A stretch of 64,000 nt of DNA from Cryptomeria japonica (GCF_030272615.1 NC_081407.1:152723048-152787047); one strand, 5' to 3'; shown: positions 1 through 9,463, counted from the first letter of the stretch. Numbers and translations: made by a program. Notes: generated from the letters alone by a model not told the origin.

Positions 1-70
1 CGTTGCCAATTAGGAAACTACTCAAGAGGATACACTCAAGTAGAGGCCCTAAGATAAGATAGATCAAGGC

Positions 71-156
71 ACTTTGTGATGAACAGTGAGTACCAAGACA
101 TAGTACTTTGTGATGAACAGGGAGTACTAGTAGGAGCAGCACTTTGTGATGAACAG
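71..156. repeat. Three-copy 16-bp tandem-like repeat
   Basis: The 16-mer actttgtgatgaacag occurs at 71-86, 105-120 and 141-156, spaced 34 and 36 bases apart with related flanks. In one plus-strand frame it reads LCDEQ, so it could be an old coding repeat just upstream of the plant-mobile-domain fragment. No function can be assigned. Confidence 0.8.
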
Positions 157-214
157 GGAATGCCACTATGACTGACATGATTGATTTGCTTGACTGTAGG
201 AGTACCTACCTATG

Positions 215-640
215 CTGGAGTCATAGGAGAGATTCCTATCAGCTCAGAGGTTACAACCAAAGCTGATATTTGAGGACAAAGCCACAATTGAGGTTATGGG
301 TCTGTGATTTATTCTATATGTGCCTGAGTTTCAGGTGAACATGGGGTTGCTGACTGCACTGGCTGAGAGATGACACTTAGAGACTTGCACTTTCCATTTG
401 TCGATGGGTGAGATGATAGTCACCTTGGAGGATGTATATAGGATTATGAGGATAGAGATCGATGGGGAGTTGATACCCTATGATTGAGACAGAGACAAGG
501 ATGCTCTGAGACGAGTGTTCTAGGATCCGGGATTGGAGATGAGGGCTGGACATGTGGCATGGGACACCATGACATGGACAGGATTAGCACTACCAGTAGT
601 ACTAACAAGAGTGATTAGTGGGTTCTTATGTATCAGTTTT
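215..640 (+). pseudogene. Degenerate plant mobile domain (PMD) fragment
   Basis: In the frame starting near 320 the translation contains VPEFQVNMGLLTALAER, a stop, then TFHLSMGEMIVTLEDV at about 389-436. This closely resembles the PMD signature (L-x-L-x-RWH-x-ET-x-TFHLP-x-GEMT-x-TLEDV) of plant MULE-related and retroelement-borne transposase-like proteins. What is seen: at least three in-frame stops (TGA after AER, TGA after PYD, TAG after RRVF) and no upstream start, so it is a dead piece of perhaps 110 codons. PMD proteins are found both as host silencing factors of the MAIL1/MAIN type and inside transposons; the repeat-only surroundings favour a transposon origin (inference). It lies on the opposite strand to gypsy-1, so it is probably not part of that element. 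Confidence 0.6.
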
Positions 641-1155
641 GTACCATTTTGTATGATGATGTAGACACCTACGGGTGATTGTAGCCATATGATTTTGACA
701 TCATTGTATCATGACACTTATGATTTTGAGATATATATAAGATGATTCATCTTTGCGGTAGCTATATGCATGTGTACCTATGTTATGCTTCTATATGTCT
801 TATGATGTATGTTTCTATGTGATGCTTATGATATGGATGCAAATATGTACATAATATAAATTATGAAATGCAGATGAATATGATAATGCAAATTATGAGA
901 ATGTAAAATGTGCTAACAAGTGTTGTGTGCAGGATGTAATGCAATTTTTGATATCTATATGTATGTATGAAATGCTAATATGTGGTAATGCAAGTGCAAA
1001 TACATGAAATGCAAATATTTTTGGTGTGTCATTATAGTTAGTCATGTGATAGTAGGCTACATAGACTCAAGAAAGACGATGGAGGTCAATCAAGAAAGGG
1101 GGATGGAAGATAGAAGATATGAAAGTGAAAGAGCTTCTTGTGCATTATCATCATT
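641..1155. other. AT-rich stretch without a recognisable gene
   Basis: This is low-complexity DNA rich in tatg and atgc words (roughly 730-1015), with no ORF of note. A tgtagacacc decamer at 660-669 matches the LTR starts of the gypsy elements in this window, but the sequence after it does not continue as an LTR. Nothing else is recognised. Confidence 0.5.
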
Positions 1156-1990
1156 GAGCTTTATTATGGCAAGTAGGTTATGACAATCAAGGCATATGTT
1201 TGACTAAGAAAGTCATTGTACCTGTTTGCATGGAGATAAGACACTCACAAACAAGGAATGCCACAGTTCATACTAGACTCTCAGTGTCCTCATATCCTTG
1301 GACAAGTCATAGCATTACTAAGAGACAATCCACAGACAGCAAAAGAAAAATAGGTGACGATACCCCATCCTTGCCTTTCTAGTCAAAGACATCCTGGAGA
1401 TAGAGTCTCTAATCAAAGACATCCTGGAAAAGCTAAAAGACATGTCACCAAAAAATCAAAATCAAAAGAAAACCAAGACTCGACACCAACATCCACTGTA
1501 GTCCTCAAGTTTAATGTCTCGTGTCACTTGTATAAGTCTTATTTGATTGTGGTCACAATGTTTAGTTTCATAGAAAGGATAGATAGCACTAAACCATAAT
1601 GTTGTCTGAGTCTGTTGAAAGATTTGATTTGTTGAAGTCCATTGTTGCTGTTGTGTCTCATCTAAAAATGACTGAATCCAATGAAATTGATACTTTATTG
1701 TGGAGAAGACAAAAATTTATTGTGGATTTGCGATGCAAATGTTGCTTTATTACGGATTGTGCGCGGATAGACTGAAGAAAAATGGAAGAAACTGTACTCC
1801 TCAGAACGTGTGATGCTCTCAGTTCCACACCCATTACTAAATGTAGGATTTGCCTTAGCCACAAATAGGAGCTGATTTATTATGAATGGAAAGGGATGAA
1901 AAGGAAGGTTTATTATGAATGGTGAACCAATCTTGGGTAGATTAATGACAAGCCATGATGGGAATGGGTAAGTTTATTATGAATGGATAA
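1156..1990 (-). repeat. Interspersed TTTATT motif family (AATAAA on minus strand)
   Basis: Seven related words occur on the plus strand: tttattatgaatgg at 1876-1889, 1909-1922 and 1973-1986, and shorter relatives near 1160 (tttattatgg), 1692 and 1719 (tttattgtgg) and 1745 (tttattacgg). On the minus strand, which is the sense strand of gypsy-1, each becomes a CC-x-x-AATAAA word. The stretch lies 3' of the gypsy-1 coding and conserved 3' module, so it may be its 3' untranslated region. No 3' LTR was identified. Confidence 0.55.
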
Positions 1991-2039
1991 GTTGTGAGTG
2001 TGTGCAAAGTGAAGGATGAAATGGAATCCTGAAGGAGGG

Positions 2040-2262
2040 AGGAGCAATGTCTCTACGCATGGCGTCGGTGACTCAGTTTTCACCATGGTACTTGCCTAGG
2101 GCGCCACCAAAGTGGTTTTCACTGTTGCACGGATTATCTCTTTACTTTTTTGATTTTTTGATTTTTTTGTTGTCACAAGGCGCTTGTTTGCCAGGTTTTC
2201 ACCAAGTAACGATTTTTTTTTTATGATTTTTTTTTGAAATTTTTGAATTTTTTTGTATTTTT
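2040..2262 (-). other. Gypsy 3' noncoding module with GAAAACC repeats
   Basis: Read on the minus strand, the module holds gaaaacctggcaaacaagcg, an A-rich run, a second gaaaacc word, ggcaagtaccatgg and finally catgcgta. The same words in the same order, including ggcaagtacc and catgcgta, occur on the plus strand of gypsy-2 at about 39763-39835. Because both copies lie 3' of the last ORF, this is a conserved terminal noncoding segment of the family, of unknown role. Confidence 0.7.
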
Positions 2263-2283
2263 GAATTAGGATACTCTGAAGAG

Positions 2284-2520
2284 CTATGTGTAAAACCTGT
2301 GAAGGTGCATGCTGTTGATAGGATCCTCAAAAGGTTCACCCTCTGTGGTTGAGAGCTGATATGCACCAGATCCATATGCTGTTGTGATGATGTAAGGACC
2401 AAGCCAGTTTGGTTCAAACTTGCCCTTCTTTTCTCTGTCTTGCTGATTTTTAGGATTTTCTTTGAGAACTAAGTCACCCACCTCAAATGTGCGAGGCTTT
2501 ACCTTATGATTGTAGTTGCG
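2284..2520 (-). pseudogene. Gypsy-1 integrase C-terminal fragment
   Basis: The minus-strand translation begins near RNYNHKVKPRTFEVGDLVLK and runs to FEPNWLGPYIITTAYGSG and the end MHLHRFYT. This is the classic C-terminal end of plant Ty3/gypsy polyproteins (KVRPR-x-F-x-GDLVL, then a K-F-x-PNW-x-GPY motif), where the integrase C-terminal domain contacts DNA or chromatin. About 75 codons remain and the upstream core with the D,D,E residues is absent. A TGA separates it from the remnant ORF at 2521-2928. This is the natural stop end of pol, so only the N-terminal side was lost. Confidence 0.8.
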
Positions 2521-2978
2521 TCATTCTTTGATTGAATGATGTGTAGCTCGAGTGACTATCTTCCTTGATGAAGGAACTGAGATAGAATTACTAGCGTGTG
2601 GACTACACAGGCCTGTATGCATGTCACCTGAAGAAGTTTGGGCATCTCTGATAACAAAGTCCCTCGAAGAAGCTCCATTAAAGGTCCATGATGTATCACC
2701 AAAAGGGAATGGATGTGTAGAACAAGTGGATGAGCGATGAAGGCTTATGATTGCGAAAAGAAGTGAAATTAGGATAGCATGATGGAGTCTTAGGATCAAC
2801 AAGTATTCTTTTTGACTTGAAATTTTAGAACTTTTGCCCCCAGTTATTTTGATATTAGGGGAGATCAACTCTTGCTCTTTTTTGTTCATAGGATTTTTAT
2901 CCTTGACTTTGATTTTTGCAGAGTCCAATAGCTTTTGATTTTGATTTGGACTAAAGGACTTTTCTTTAGTTTTGACTT
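2521..2978 (-). pseudogene. Pol deletion junction with possible RNase H and integrase scraps
   Basis: A 135-codon minus-strand open stretch bridges protease and integrase C-terminus. It includes SWTFNGASSRDF (near 2660-2700), reminiscent of the WxxxFDGA start of a plant gypsy RNase H, and RATHHSIKE just before the integrase tail. No RT motif (YVDD) is present. What is seen is the absence of about 2 kb of pol; that the scraps mark a deletion from the end of protease into RNase H and then into integrase is inference. Confidence 0.45.
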
Positions 2979-4168
2979 TTAGTTTTTTCTGTTCATAACT
3001 TGATTTTCATCCCCAATGAGTAAGAGCTTTTGTAATTCTTGTTGATCCAAGTCTGGAAGTGGCGTGGAAATGGAATGAGTGGATGATATGGCAAATCTAT
3101 GTGAGTTTTCAAGAGGGCTGGCAATACGCTCAATATATTCTTCATTGGAACCACTCTTAGGATTATTGATATCAAGAGTTGCTTGCACCACTGGAGGAGA
3201 TTTGCATTCAGACTTAGTAGCCACAACACTAGGTGGTTCACACCCAATTCCTTGGTATTGCAAATTATTTGTAGATTGTTCCTGTCGATTGAATGTCTTA
3301 GGAGATAGTGGGAGTTGATCAACATGAAAGATATACTCACCACATCCCAGGTCTTTAAACTTGAACTTTTCTTTGATCTCTATTTGCTTTGATGTAGAAG
3401 CTTTCAATGATTCTGGATCCTCATATGCTGATGAAGGAATAGCTTCTCGATTGACTAGGATTGTTATTTCTGATCTAGGTCGTAGATTGTTGCAATATAT
3501 GAATGGGTCTGGGTCAACTTTGACAGTCACTTCAACTCCATTGTGTGGAAACTTGATACATCGATGATATGTAGATGGTACTGCGCTCATCTCATGAATC
3601 CATGGACATCCTAGCAATATGTTGTATATGAGATCAAGGTCTAGGACTTGACAAACCACATCCTTTGTAACTGGTCCAACTCTGAGAGGCAAGGTGACTG
3701 TACATTTGGATGAACGCTCTTCGTCATCATATACTTGATGGTAATTTTGTTTGTAGAATTCACAGCTTTATCAGAATATCCCAATTGTTTAATAGTTCTC
3801 AATGTACAGATGTTCAGACTTGCTCCTCCATCTATCAGGACTCATTTTATTCGATGTTTATGTATGCAGGCTTCAATGTGTAAAGGTGCATTATGTGGTT
3901 GGCTTATGGAGGCGTCATCGGCTTCTATGAATGTAAGAGAATGTGGAATGGAAAGGTATCCCACCATGGCTTGAAACTGGTCCACGTTTAGATTAGTAGG
4001 GACAAAAGTGTCTCTCAAGATTTTGTCAAGAATGGCTTTATGTGCAGTGGATATGTGTAAAAGCTCAAGGATGGAAATAAGTGTGGGTGTCTTCCCTAAC
4101 TGTTCTACAAGGTCGTATTCAGACTTGGTTGATGAAGAAGCGGTGTTTTTGGCTGGAGCACCTTGCAA
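2979..4168 (-). pseudogene. Gypsy-1 aspartic protease region
   Basis: On the minus strand the segment 3842-4168 ends in PHNAPLHIEACIHKHRIK, followed in the same reading by a stop and then LIDGGASLNICTLRTIKQLG (raw about 3785-3842). The D-G-G core is the active-site variant usual for plant gypsy proteases, and the second half gives YNILLGCPWIHEMSAVPST (about 3590-3640), the family's LLGRPW motif. The protease would cut the Gag-Pol precursor inside virus-like particles. One stop lies just before the active site and there is a frame change near 3700, so it cannot be translated as one piece. The downstream 200 codons lead toward where RT should begin, but RT is missing. Confidence 0.8.
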
Positions 4169-6408
4169 AGTGAATTTACCTCGACGAGTTGTAACATTAC
4201 ATTCAGAGGTAGGTTTGGAAGAAGATCCAATTCCTTTCAGAACGATCTTGGGTCTCTAGGTAGAATTCTCAGGCGTTTTATCCTTGATGATAATGGTAGA
4301 GACATAATTGTCCATTGAAATGTGATTGATAGTTGAATCATACTTATAAGATGCTCTTGTATAGTTGGTCTGCTCATCTGTGGCTTTGGCTTTTCCCTTG
4401 TCATGCTTTGGGAATGGTTCCTTAAACATTTCATGCTCTTGATTGGATGAGTGTCCTTCAATCTCAATGTCACCTCTATCAATAAGATCTTGTATGATGT
4501 TCTTCAGTCGATGGCAATTTCCCATTTTATGTCCCTTGCTTTTATGAAATTCACAATACTCATCATCATTCCACCAATTTGGTTTGACCTTTGGTTCATA
4601 TGGAGGAAAATCTGGAACTGTGATTACCTTGTTTGCCACTAGCTTTTTGAAAACTGACTCAAGTGGTTCTCCCAATGGGGTGTACTTCCTTCGTGACTTT
4701 GAAGTTGTTTGAGTATTCACTTTATTGTGTGTAGAACTTGATCCAGAAAAAAAATGATTTTGGGTCGCACTGAATTGGCATCAACAACACCATCATTGAT
4801 TATGTTCTTGTTTTTGTTCCAAAATCTTGGCTTGTCTTTTCCTTTAAAGTCATCTTTGTTTTCTTTGAATATCTTAATGACTCATTGCTCAATTAGGACC
4901 TTTTCTGTCGCTAAGCCTTTTTCAATGACGTCCTTGAAGGTGGACAAACAAGCTTTCCTTAGATCATAGCCAATGTCTTTGTTAACAATTTGGGTGAACA
5001 TTTCTACCATTTGTTTTTGTGGAATTTCACAAGAGCATCCGCTGGCTATATTTCTCCATCTTTGTAAAAATGATGAAAAAAATTCTCCATCCCTTTGCTT
5101 GGTGTTGCACAAAGTAGTGACTGATATGTCTGTCTCTATGTTGTATGAGAAGTGCTGAATAAATGTCTCTGCTAAGTCACCCCATGGCTTAATTCCAGGT
5201 GGGAGTTGGGAGAACCATTCCATAGCTTGATCACCTAAGCTCTGTGGGAATAATCTCATCAAATATGTCTCTTCTGAAGCTACCTCAATGCAAGTTGTGA
5301 AAAACTATCTTACGTGTGCCTTAGGATCCCCTTTTCCTCTATACTTATCAAACTTAGGTGTCACAAAGTGTGTAGGAAAAGGAGGCATTGGAATTCTCTT
5401 GTCAAATGGATAAGGACATATGTCTCTCATTGTGTATGTTGGCTTCGGTGTATTTATGTCCTCCATTTTCTTTTGTAAGTCCTTGATTTGTTGCTCCAAA
5501 TTGTTCTTAGGTGGAGATCGACTTCTTGGACCATACCCCATGCTTGAGGCACCAATTGGAGGAGGAGCATGTTGCATATATGGATGGTATTGATCATACA
5601 CATGTTCATATGGAGGAGGTCTATAATGATGTTGCGTATACGTATAAGGACCACTTGGTATAGAGTCATGGTGAGGAATGGAATATCTACTTTGTCCATG
5701 TATATCATACTCTACAGGCATGTCATGTTCTAATGTGTTGCCCCCAAATTTGACGCGGGGTTTCCTTGTGTCCAAATTTTGAGCATGCCTTTGGATATCC
5801 AATTGCTTTGGTGGTTGATCCTTAGCATTGATATGTGATTGAGCATATTTTTTTGCATAAGACTTCCATAATGGTTTGCGAAGGTGAGTATCATATGCTT
5901 GACCATGTGTATGTGGGACCTCTGGTTTTTGAAACAAAGATGATGGTGATTTAGGCACAAGATGTGGTCCTCTATTGCCTCCACTATTAGGCCTCCTTTG
6001 ATCCATGTTGGAGTGAGTTTGTTGCAAAGGTCGATTTTCCATTATTTGAGACATGTCAAAATCATGAGGTATTTTGGCTCCACTTTGTGCCATCATATGT
6101 AAGAAATATTGTCCATCCCTCCTCATTATTTCCTCAACCAATCGATTGAAATGGGGATTCATAATGGTGTCTTCCACTTCTGCTGAATGTACTGAAATGT
6201 TGTCCATATTGTCATTGTGTGTATAATTGTTGTTTATAGTGTCCATGTGCTCAACATTTGGAATGTTTCTATAGGCATCCATGTCAGATAATGTAGTATG
6301 ATCAGAATTGAAAAAGATATCATTGTCATACTCATAGGAACTCATGTTTGAGGACTCTTGAGCCTCTTTAGCTTCTCTCCTAGATTTTTGTAAGCGGGTT
6401 TCAACCAT
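4169..6408 (-). pseudogene. Gypsy-1 gag
   Basis: Translation starts MVETRLQKSRREAKEAQESS at 6408. A 367-codon stretch ends at a single in-frame TAG (5305) after KYRGKGDPKAHVR. The capsid core follows at once (MRLFPQSLGDQAMEWFSQLP, 4882-5262), matching the retrotransposon Gag family. At 4256-4720 a zinc-knuckle-like CEFHKSKGHKMGNCHRL segment with the plant gypsy CxFH-x-GH-x-x-x-x-C pattern is seen. Gag would form the particle shell and bind the element RNA. Only about three stops interrupt some 700 codons, so decay is moderate. The N-terminal 370 residues are rich in H, P, Y and D and largely low complexity. The start is supported by homology of residues about 95-125 with the gag start of gypsy-3 (HFLRLSQEGANIP versus YFLHMMAQSGAKIP). 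Confidence 0.85.
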
Positions 6409-6898
6409 GAACTAGGTATTGACCAAGGTGTGTGAGACTAGATGAAAATGGAAAGAGTATGGAAGACCAAGAGTTGGATGGAATGTAAATGAATCTGAGG
6501 TGTACTTGCAATGTCCAAAGTGTAAGACCAAGTATGTATGTAGTAGAGTAGGTGTGGCTTCCAAAGAGATGATAGTTTCTCTTGATGAGGTAAGTTGACC
6601 TTGACTCTAAGTAAGACCAAATGAGACCCAAAGGTGATAGACCTTGATGAGGGATCACTTAGCAAAATGTTTTTGTATGTAGTGTGTTGACAAAGTATGA
6701 TGAGGACAAACAAGTGACCTTTTGACTCAAGTTTAGACAAATGTGAATGTAATGTAAGGTGTAAAGCAATGATGGACTTTGTGAGACCTAAAGACAGGTT
6801 GAATGCTTGATGAAAACCTGAAGAGATAACCTAGGAAGCTCAATAAGTCCGAAACTGACTGTTCTTGTTTGCTGAGTTATGAAAGTTCTCAATCCTGA

Positions 6899-7077
6899 AC
6901 ATAGACGTGTCTGTATACTTCACAGACGTGCTTAGATGACACAAACGCTATTCTGTCAGACACAGACGCTTTTCTGAGATGTTTTAAATGAAAAGTTACT
7001 CAAAAACACAAACGGGTTTCTACCCTTCACAGACGCGGTTATGCGACACAAACGCTATTCTGTCAGACACAGACGTG
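6899..7077 (-). repeat. Leader motif array B, eight copies of ACACAGACGCT-like word
   Basis: Eight copies of acacagacgct or close variants (acacaaacgct, tcacagacgtg) occur in 180 bases. An exact 31-bp repeat containing two of them is found at 6938-6968 and 7045-7075. In element sense the word is agcgtctgtgt or agcgtttgtgtc. The array sits in the leader, mid-way between primer-binding site and gag. Confidence 0.85.
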
Positions 7078-7808
7078 TTTCTGCAAAATTTGTGCAATTT
7101 TTTCCAATCTGTGAAGTTGCTTTGTTGTGACCAAATCTGAATGTTTGATTGTTTTTCGTGACAAGAGGACACAATGTTGATGAAAACTCAATGTTTGCAA
7201 GTGTTTAGACTCAAAGATACCTCAAAGAAAAGTGTGTTGTTTGATGTAAGAATGTTTTTGCATACACTTGAAGACACAAAAGACACAATGTTTTATTGTT
7301 TGGTCTTGAATGTTTGATTGTTCAAAATAAGTCAAGCACAATTCTTATGGCTAGCCAAGACAATAGTTGTTGATCCCACATGGAGTTTCCCCCGAGGCTA
7401 CGCTATTCAGAGCAGATACTTAGATGCTTGACCCCACTGGCTCCACCCTTGACACTCACTTCTTGGGGTAGCCAAGCATCAGTCCCCATGAAAAACTCCT
7501 CATGGCGAACTTTGTATCTCTACTAAGAACCATATGTGTGTGGGCCGCTACCAGAGGTCTGACCTCCTGCCCCAACAACTAGAAGGATTTTGGCTTCTAA
7601 AACAAAAAGGTGCTAGTAAGGGCATCCGCTCATGTGGCCATACATGCGGCACTTTCAGCTCTGTAAATACAGAAGGCTCCCAGCCGGTAGGGGTTACGCC
7701 CTACAAATGATCAAATAAATTCGATCAAACGGGTTTATGGGGAGACATAGTGTCGGTATGAACTAATCAGCACACGTTATCCATAGTTTTTACAATGGAT
7801 ACAGTTAT

Positions 7809-7916
7809 TTATAGTGGTTTGGAAGAAGATGGCTTTTCTTTTGCTACCACTTGGGTCATTCTCTCCTCACTAGTAGTCCTAATGACCACACGGGGAGACA
7901 GGCCCTCTAGAGATTA
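7809..7916 (-). other. Conserved leader block, gypsy-1 copy
   Basis: In element sense this reads agagggcctgtctcccc, then agagaatgacccaagtgg, then ttccaaaccactataaat. The same three words, in the same order and with similar spacing, are found at 35268-35383 (gypsy-2) and 50457-50552 (gypsy-3). Everything around them is diverged, so the block is selectively conserved between families. Confidence 0.7.
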
Positions 7917-8310
7917 AACAAAAAGAGCCTATTGCTCAAGACACAAAAGACAATGGTTCAATTTTAGTGCACCAACTGAAGTGTTTGCTAGTCTATGAAA
8001 ACAAGGCACATAAGAAAGATCAAAAACCCTTGCTAAGGTCCTGCAACAAAGATTTGTTAGTAGTTTGGATTGTTTCAAATGATCACCCCTTCCTGCAAGC
8101 ACACAAGTTAGGTAAATTTTAGATCCAAAAGACTTTGTGAAATAGGGGCCTTCGACAAAACGATTTTGCTTTCAAGACAAGCTGCACCAATTTTGTTAGC
8201 TAGATCTGAAAATGTTAGCTCAAAATAAACCAGATCTAAAAAAACAAAACAAAAAAAAACCGAATGACTAAAAACTGAATCAATGAAAACCCCCAAAACG
8301 AAATTAGTGC

Positions 8311-8573
8311 ACACAAACGCGGTTACCATAAACACAAACGTCCCTTTTGGATGTAGACGCGCTTCTGTGAAACACAGACGTGGCTTAGGAATGCAAACAC
8401 GACTTCTGGACACAGACATGCCTGAAAACCCCACAGATGCGACTAGGGAACACAGACGCGATTTTCGGAATCTACAAAAAAAATAAAAATACTGTCGAGG
8501 GTGTGGACACGATCCTAGATGTCGCAGATGCGACAGAAAACCAAAAACGTGATCCGAAAGTAAGCAGATGCAA
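8311..8573 (-). repeat. Leader motif array A next to the primer-binding site
   Basis: About twelve degenerate copies of acacagacgcg (for example acacaaacgcg at 8311, acacagacgtg, ccacagatgcg, acacagacgcg) occur in 263 bases, beginning about 90 nt downstream of the primer-binding site in element sense. The gypsy-3 leader carries a related array at the same relative position (49520-49715). Confidence 0.8.
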
Positions 8574-8662
8574 AAATACCAAAATACCGTCGAAAATGTC
8601 AGATCTGCAACTTCAAAACACAAAATCTGCAACAAGGATGTTAAATGCAAAAGGGACAAGAG

Positions 8663-8680
8663 TCCCACCGGGCGTGCCAA
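8663..8680 (-). promoter_or_regulatory. Primer-binding site of gypsy-1
   Basis: Element-sense tggcacgcccggtgggac follows the LTR end by a few bases. It begins with TGG as expected for a site complementary to a tRNA 3' CCA end, and matches gypsy-3's tggcgcccaccatggggc in form. The exact tRNA was not determined. Confidence 0.65.
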
Positions 8681-9038
8681 AACGTATATGGTGAAAATGG
8701 ATACAACAATGATAATATTGAAAGACTAAATAGATTCAACCACAAAACCCTAGCCTAACAAGAACAAAGATCCACCATAACATACGAAGATTACCTAAGA
8801 CAATGCAAATAAAATGAAATCACAAAGATTATACCATCACATGTCCAATAGGGTTTGGATCTCCATTCTTCCTATCTCCATTGATCTTGCTTGATATATT
8901 TGCTCTTAGATTTTATATGTGCACAAGAGCTCAATAAAGAACGAAAATGTGGTTGCAAGTAGGATCTCATATGAAAAGCGTAGTGTAGTCAAGTGCACAA
9001 ATTGATTAGCCAGGGTTTGATAATGAAGGAAGCATCTC

Positions 9039-9049
9039 CTTATATAGAA
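9039..9049 (-). promoter_or_regulatory. TATA-like box of gypsy-1 LTR
   Basis: Element-sense tctatataagg lies mid-LTR, where the Pol II promoter of plant LTRs normally sits. It is followed by a sequence without hairpins that would be R-U5. The call rests on motif and position only. Confidence 0.6.
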
Positions 9050-9205
9050 GACACTATATGAAATGGAGGGATAAGATTGAGAGGTGTAAAAAGAGGTCGG
9101 CTATGATTAGAGGGTAGGTAAAGGAAATAATAAAATAATGAGAGGGTAGGTAGTGTATGAATTAAGAGATGAATGACATGTGTCATGGGTAGAAAAGGTT
9201 AATGA

Positions 9206-9437
9206 ATTAATTAAATAAATAAAGATTTATTTAATTAATAGAAGAAGTGGGATAATTAAATAAATAAAATATTTATTTAATTTAGGAAAAGGGATAATTT
9301 AAATAAATAAAGGTATTTATTTAAATGAGAAATAAGGCTAGAAGAGGATAAATGAATTAATTAAATAAATAAGGATTTATTTAATTAATAGAAGAATTAG
9401 GCTCAAATAATTAAATAAATAAAATATTTATTTAATT
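9206..9437. repeat. Ladder of five perfect AT-rich hairpins in the LTR
   Basis: Five perfect inverted repeats are seen: 9206-9239 (15-bp arms, 4-nt loop), 9254-9282 (12-bp arms), 9297-9326 (12-bp arms), 9356-9389 (15-bp arms) and 9409-9437 (12-bp arms). They are separated by short G-bearing spacers such as agaagaagtggg. Related but less perfect AAATAAAT/ATTTATTT pairs occur in the LTRs of gypsy-3 (about 48170-48520) and gypsy-2 (about 33770-33900). Confidence 0.9.
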
Positions 9438-9463
9438 AGACTGGACAATTTTAGGTGTCTATA

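Larger units (their letters stand above)
6409..8660 (-). other. Gypsy-1 long untranslated leader
   Basis: About 2.25 kb separates the primer-binding site from the gag start. It contains two arrays of an AGCGTYTGTGT-like word and a block conserved with gypsy-2 and gypsy-3, listed separately. Near 7440-7510 the sense-strand words catggggactgatgcttgg and ggggtcaagcatc are also shared with gypsy-2 at about 35695-35770. A 190-codon open stretch starts from a TTG at the primer-binding site (8680 to 8108) but has no known domain. Long leaders of this kind typically carry packaging and dimerisation signals (family knowledge). Confidence 0.6.
1991..9463 (-). mobile_element. Ty3/gypsy element gypsy-1, pol-deleted, 3' end not located
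   Basis: Minus-strand order is LTR (8683-9463), primer-binding site, about 2.3 kb leader, gag, zinc-knuckle-like segment, aspartic protease, a short integrase C-terminus and a 3' noncoding module. The gag and protease regions are easy to read, with only a few stops, but reverse transcriptase, RNase H and the integrase core are missing between about 2640 and 2979. It is therefore a non-autonomous relic of a chromovirus-like or Tat-like plant family. The 3' LTR was not found to the left, so the left boundary given is only where recognisable element sequence fades. At the right, the LTR abuts copia-like LTR sequence at 9464, suggesting insertion into that older element. Confidence 0.8.
8683..9463 (-). 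repeat. Gypsy-1 5' LTR
   Basis: On the minus strand the LTR starts tatagacacctaaaattgtc (expected TGTAGACACC with one change) at 9463 and ends just before the primer-binding site at 8683, about 781 bases. It holds five AT-rich hairpins near its start (U3) and a TATA-like box at 9039-9049. The LTR starts of gypsy-2 (tgtagacacc at 33001) and gypsy-3 (cgtagacaca at 48150) are alike, which fixes this boundary. Confidence 0.8.

Noticed and set aside
660-669. tgtagacacc as a possible LTR start
   Set aside because: The decamer matches gypsy LTR starts, but the following sequence lacks the LTR pattern (AT hairpins, TATA-like box, primer-binding site).
2552-2740. Plus-strand ORFs opposite gypsy-1 (for example 2552-2740, 3079-3318) as genes
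   Set aside because: They are antisense to recognisable gag-pol codons and show no domain.
8108-8680. 190-codon open stretch in element sense from the primer-binding site of gypsy-1
   Set aside because: It starts from TTG inside the primer-binding site, is hydrophobic and Cys/Phe-rich because of the leader array and T-rich text, and matches no domain. Kept only as a remark under the leader.
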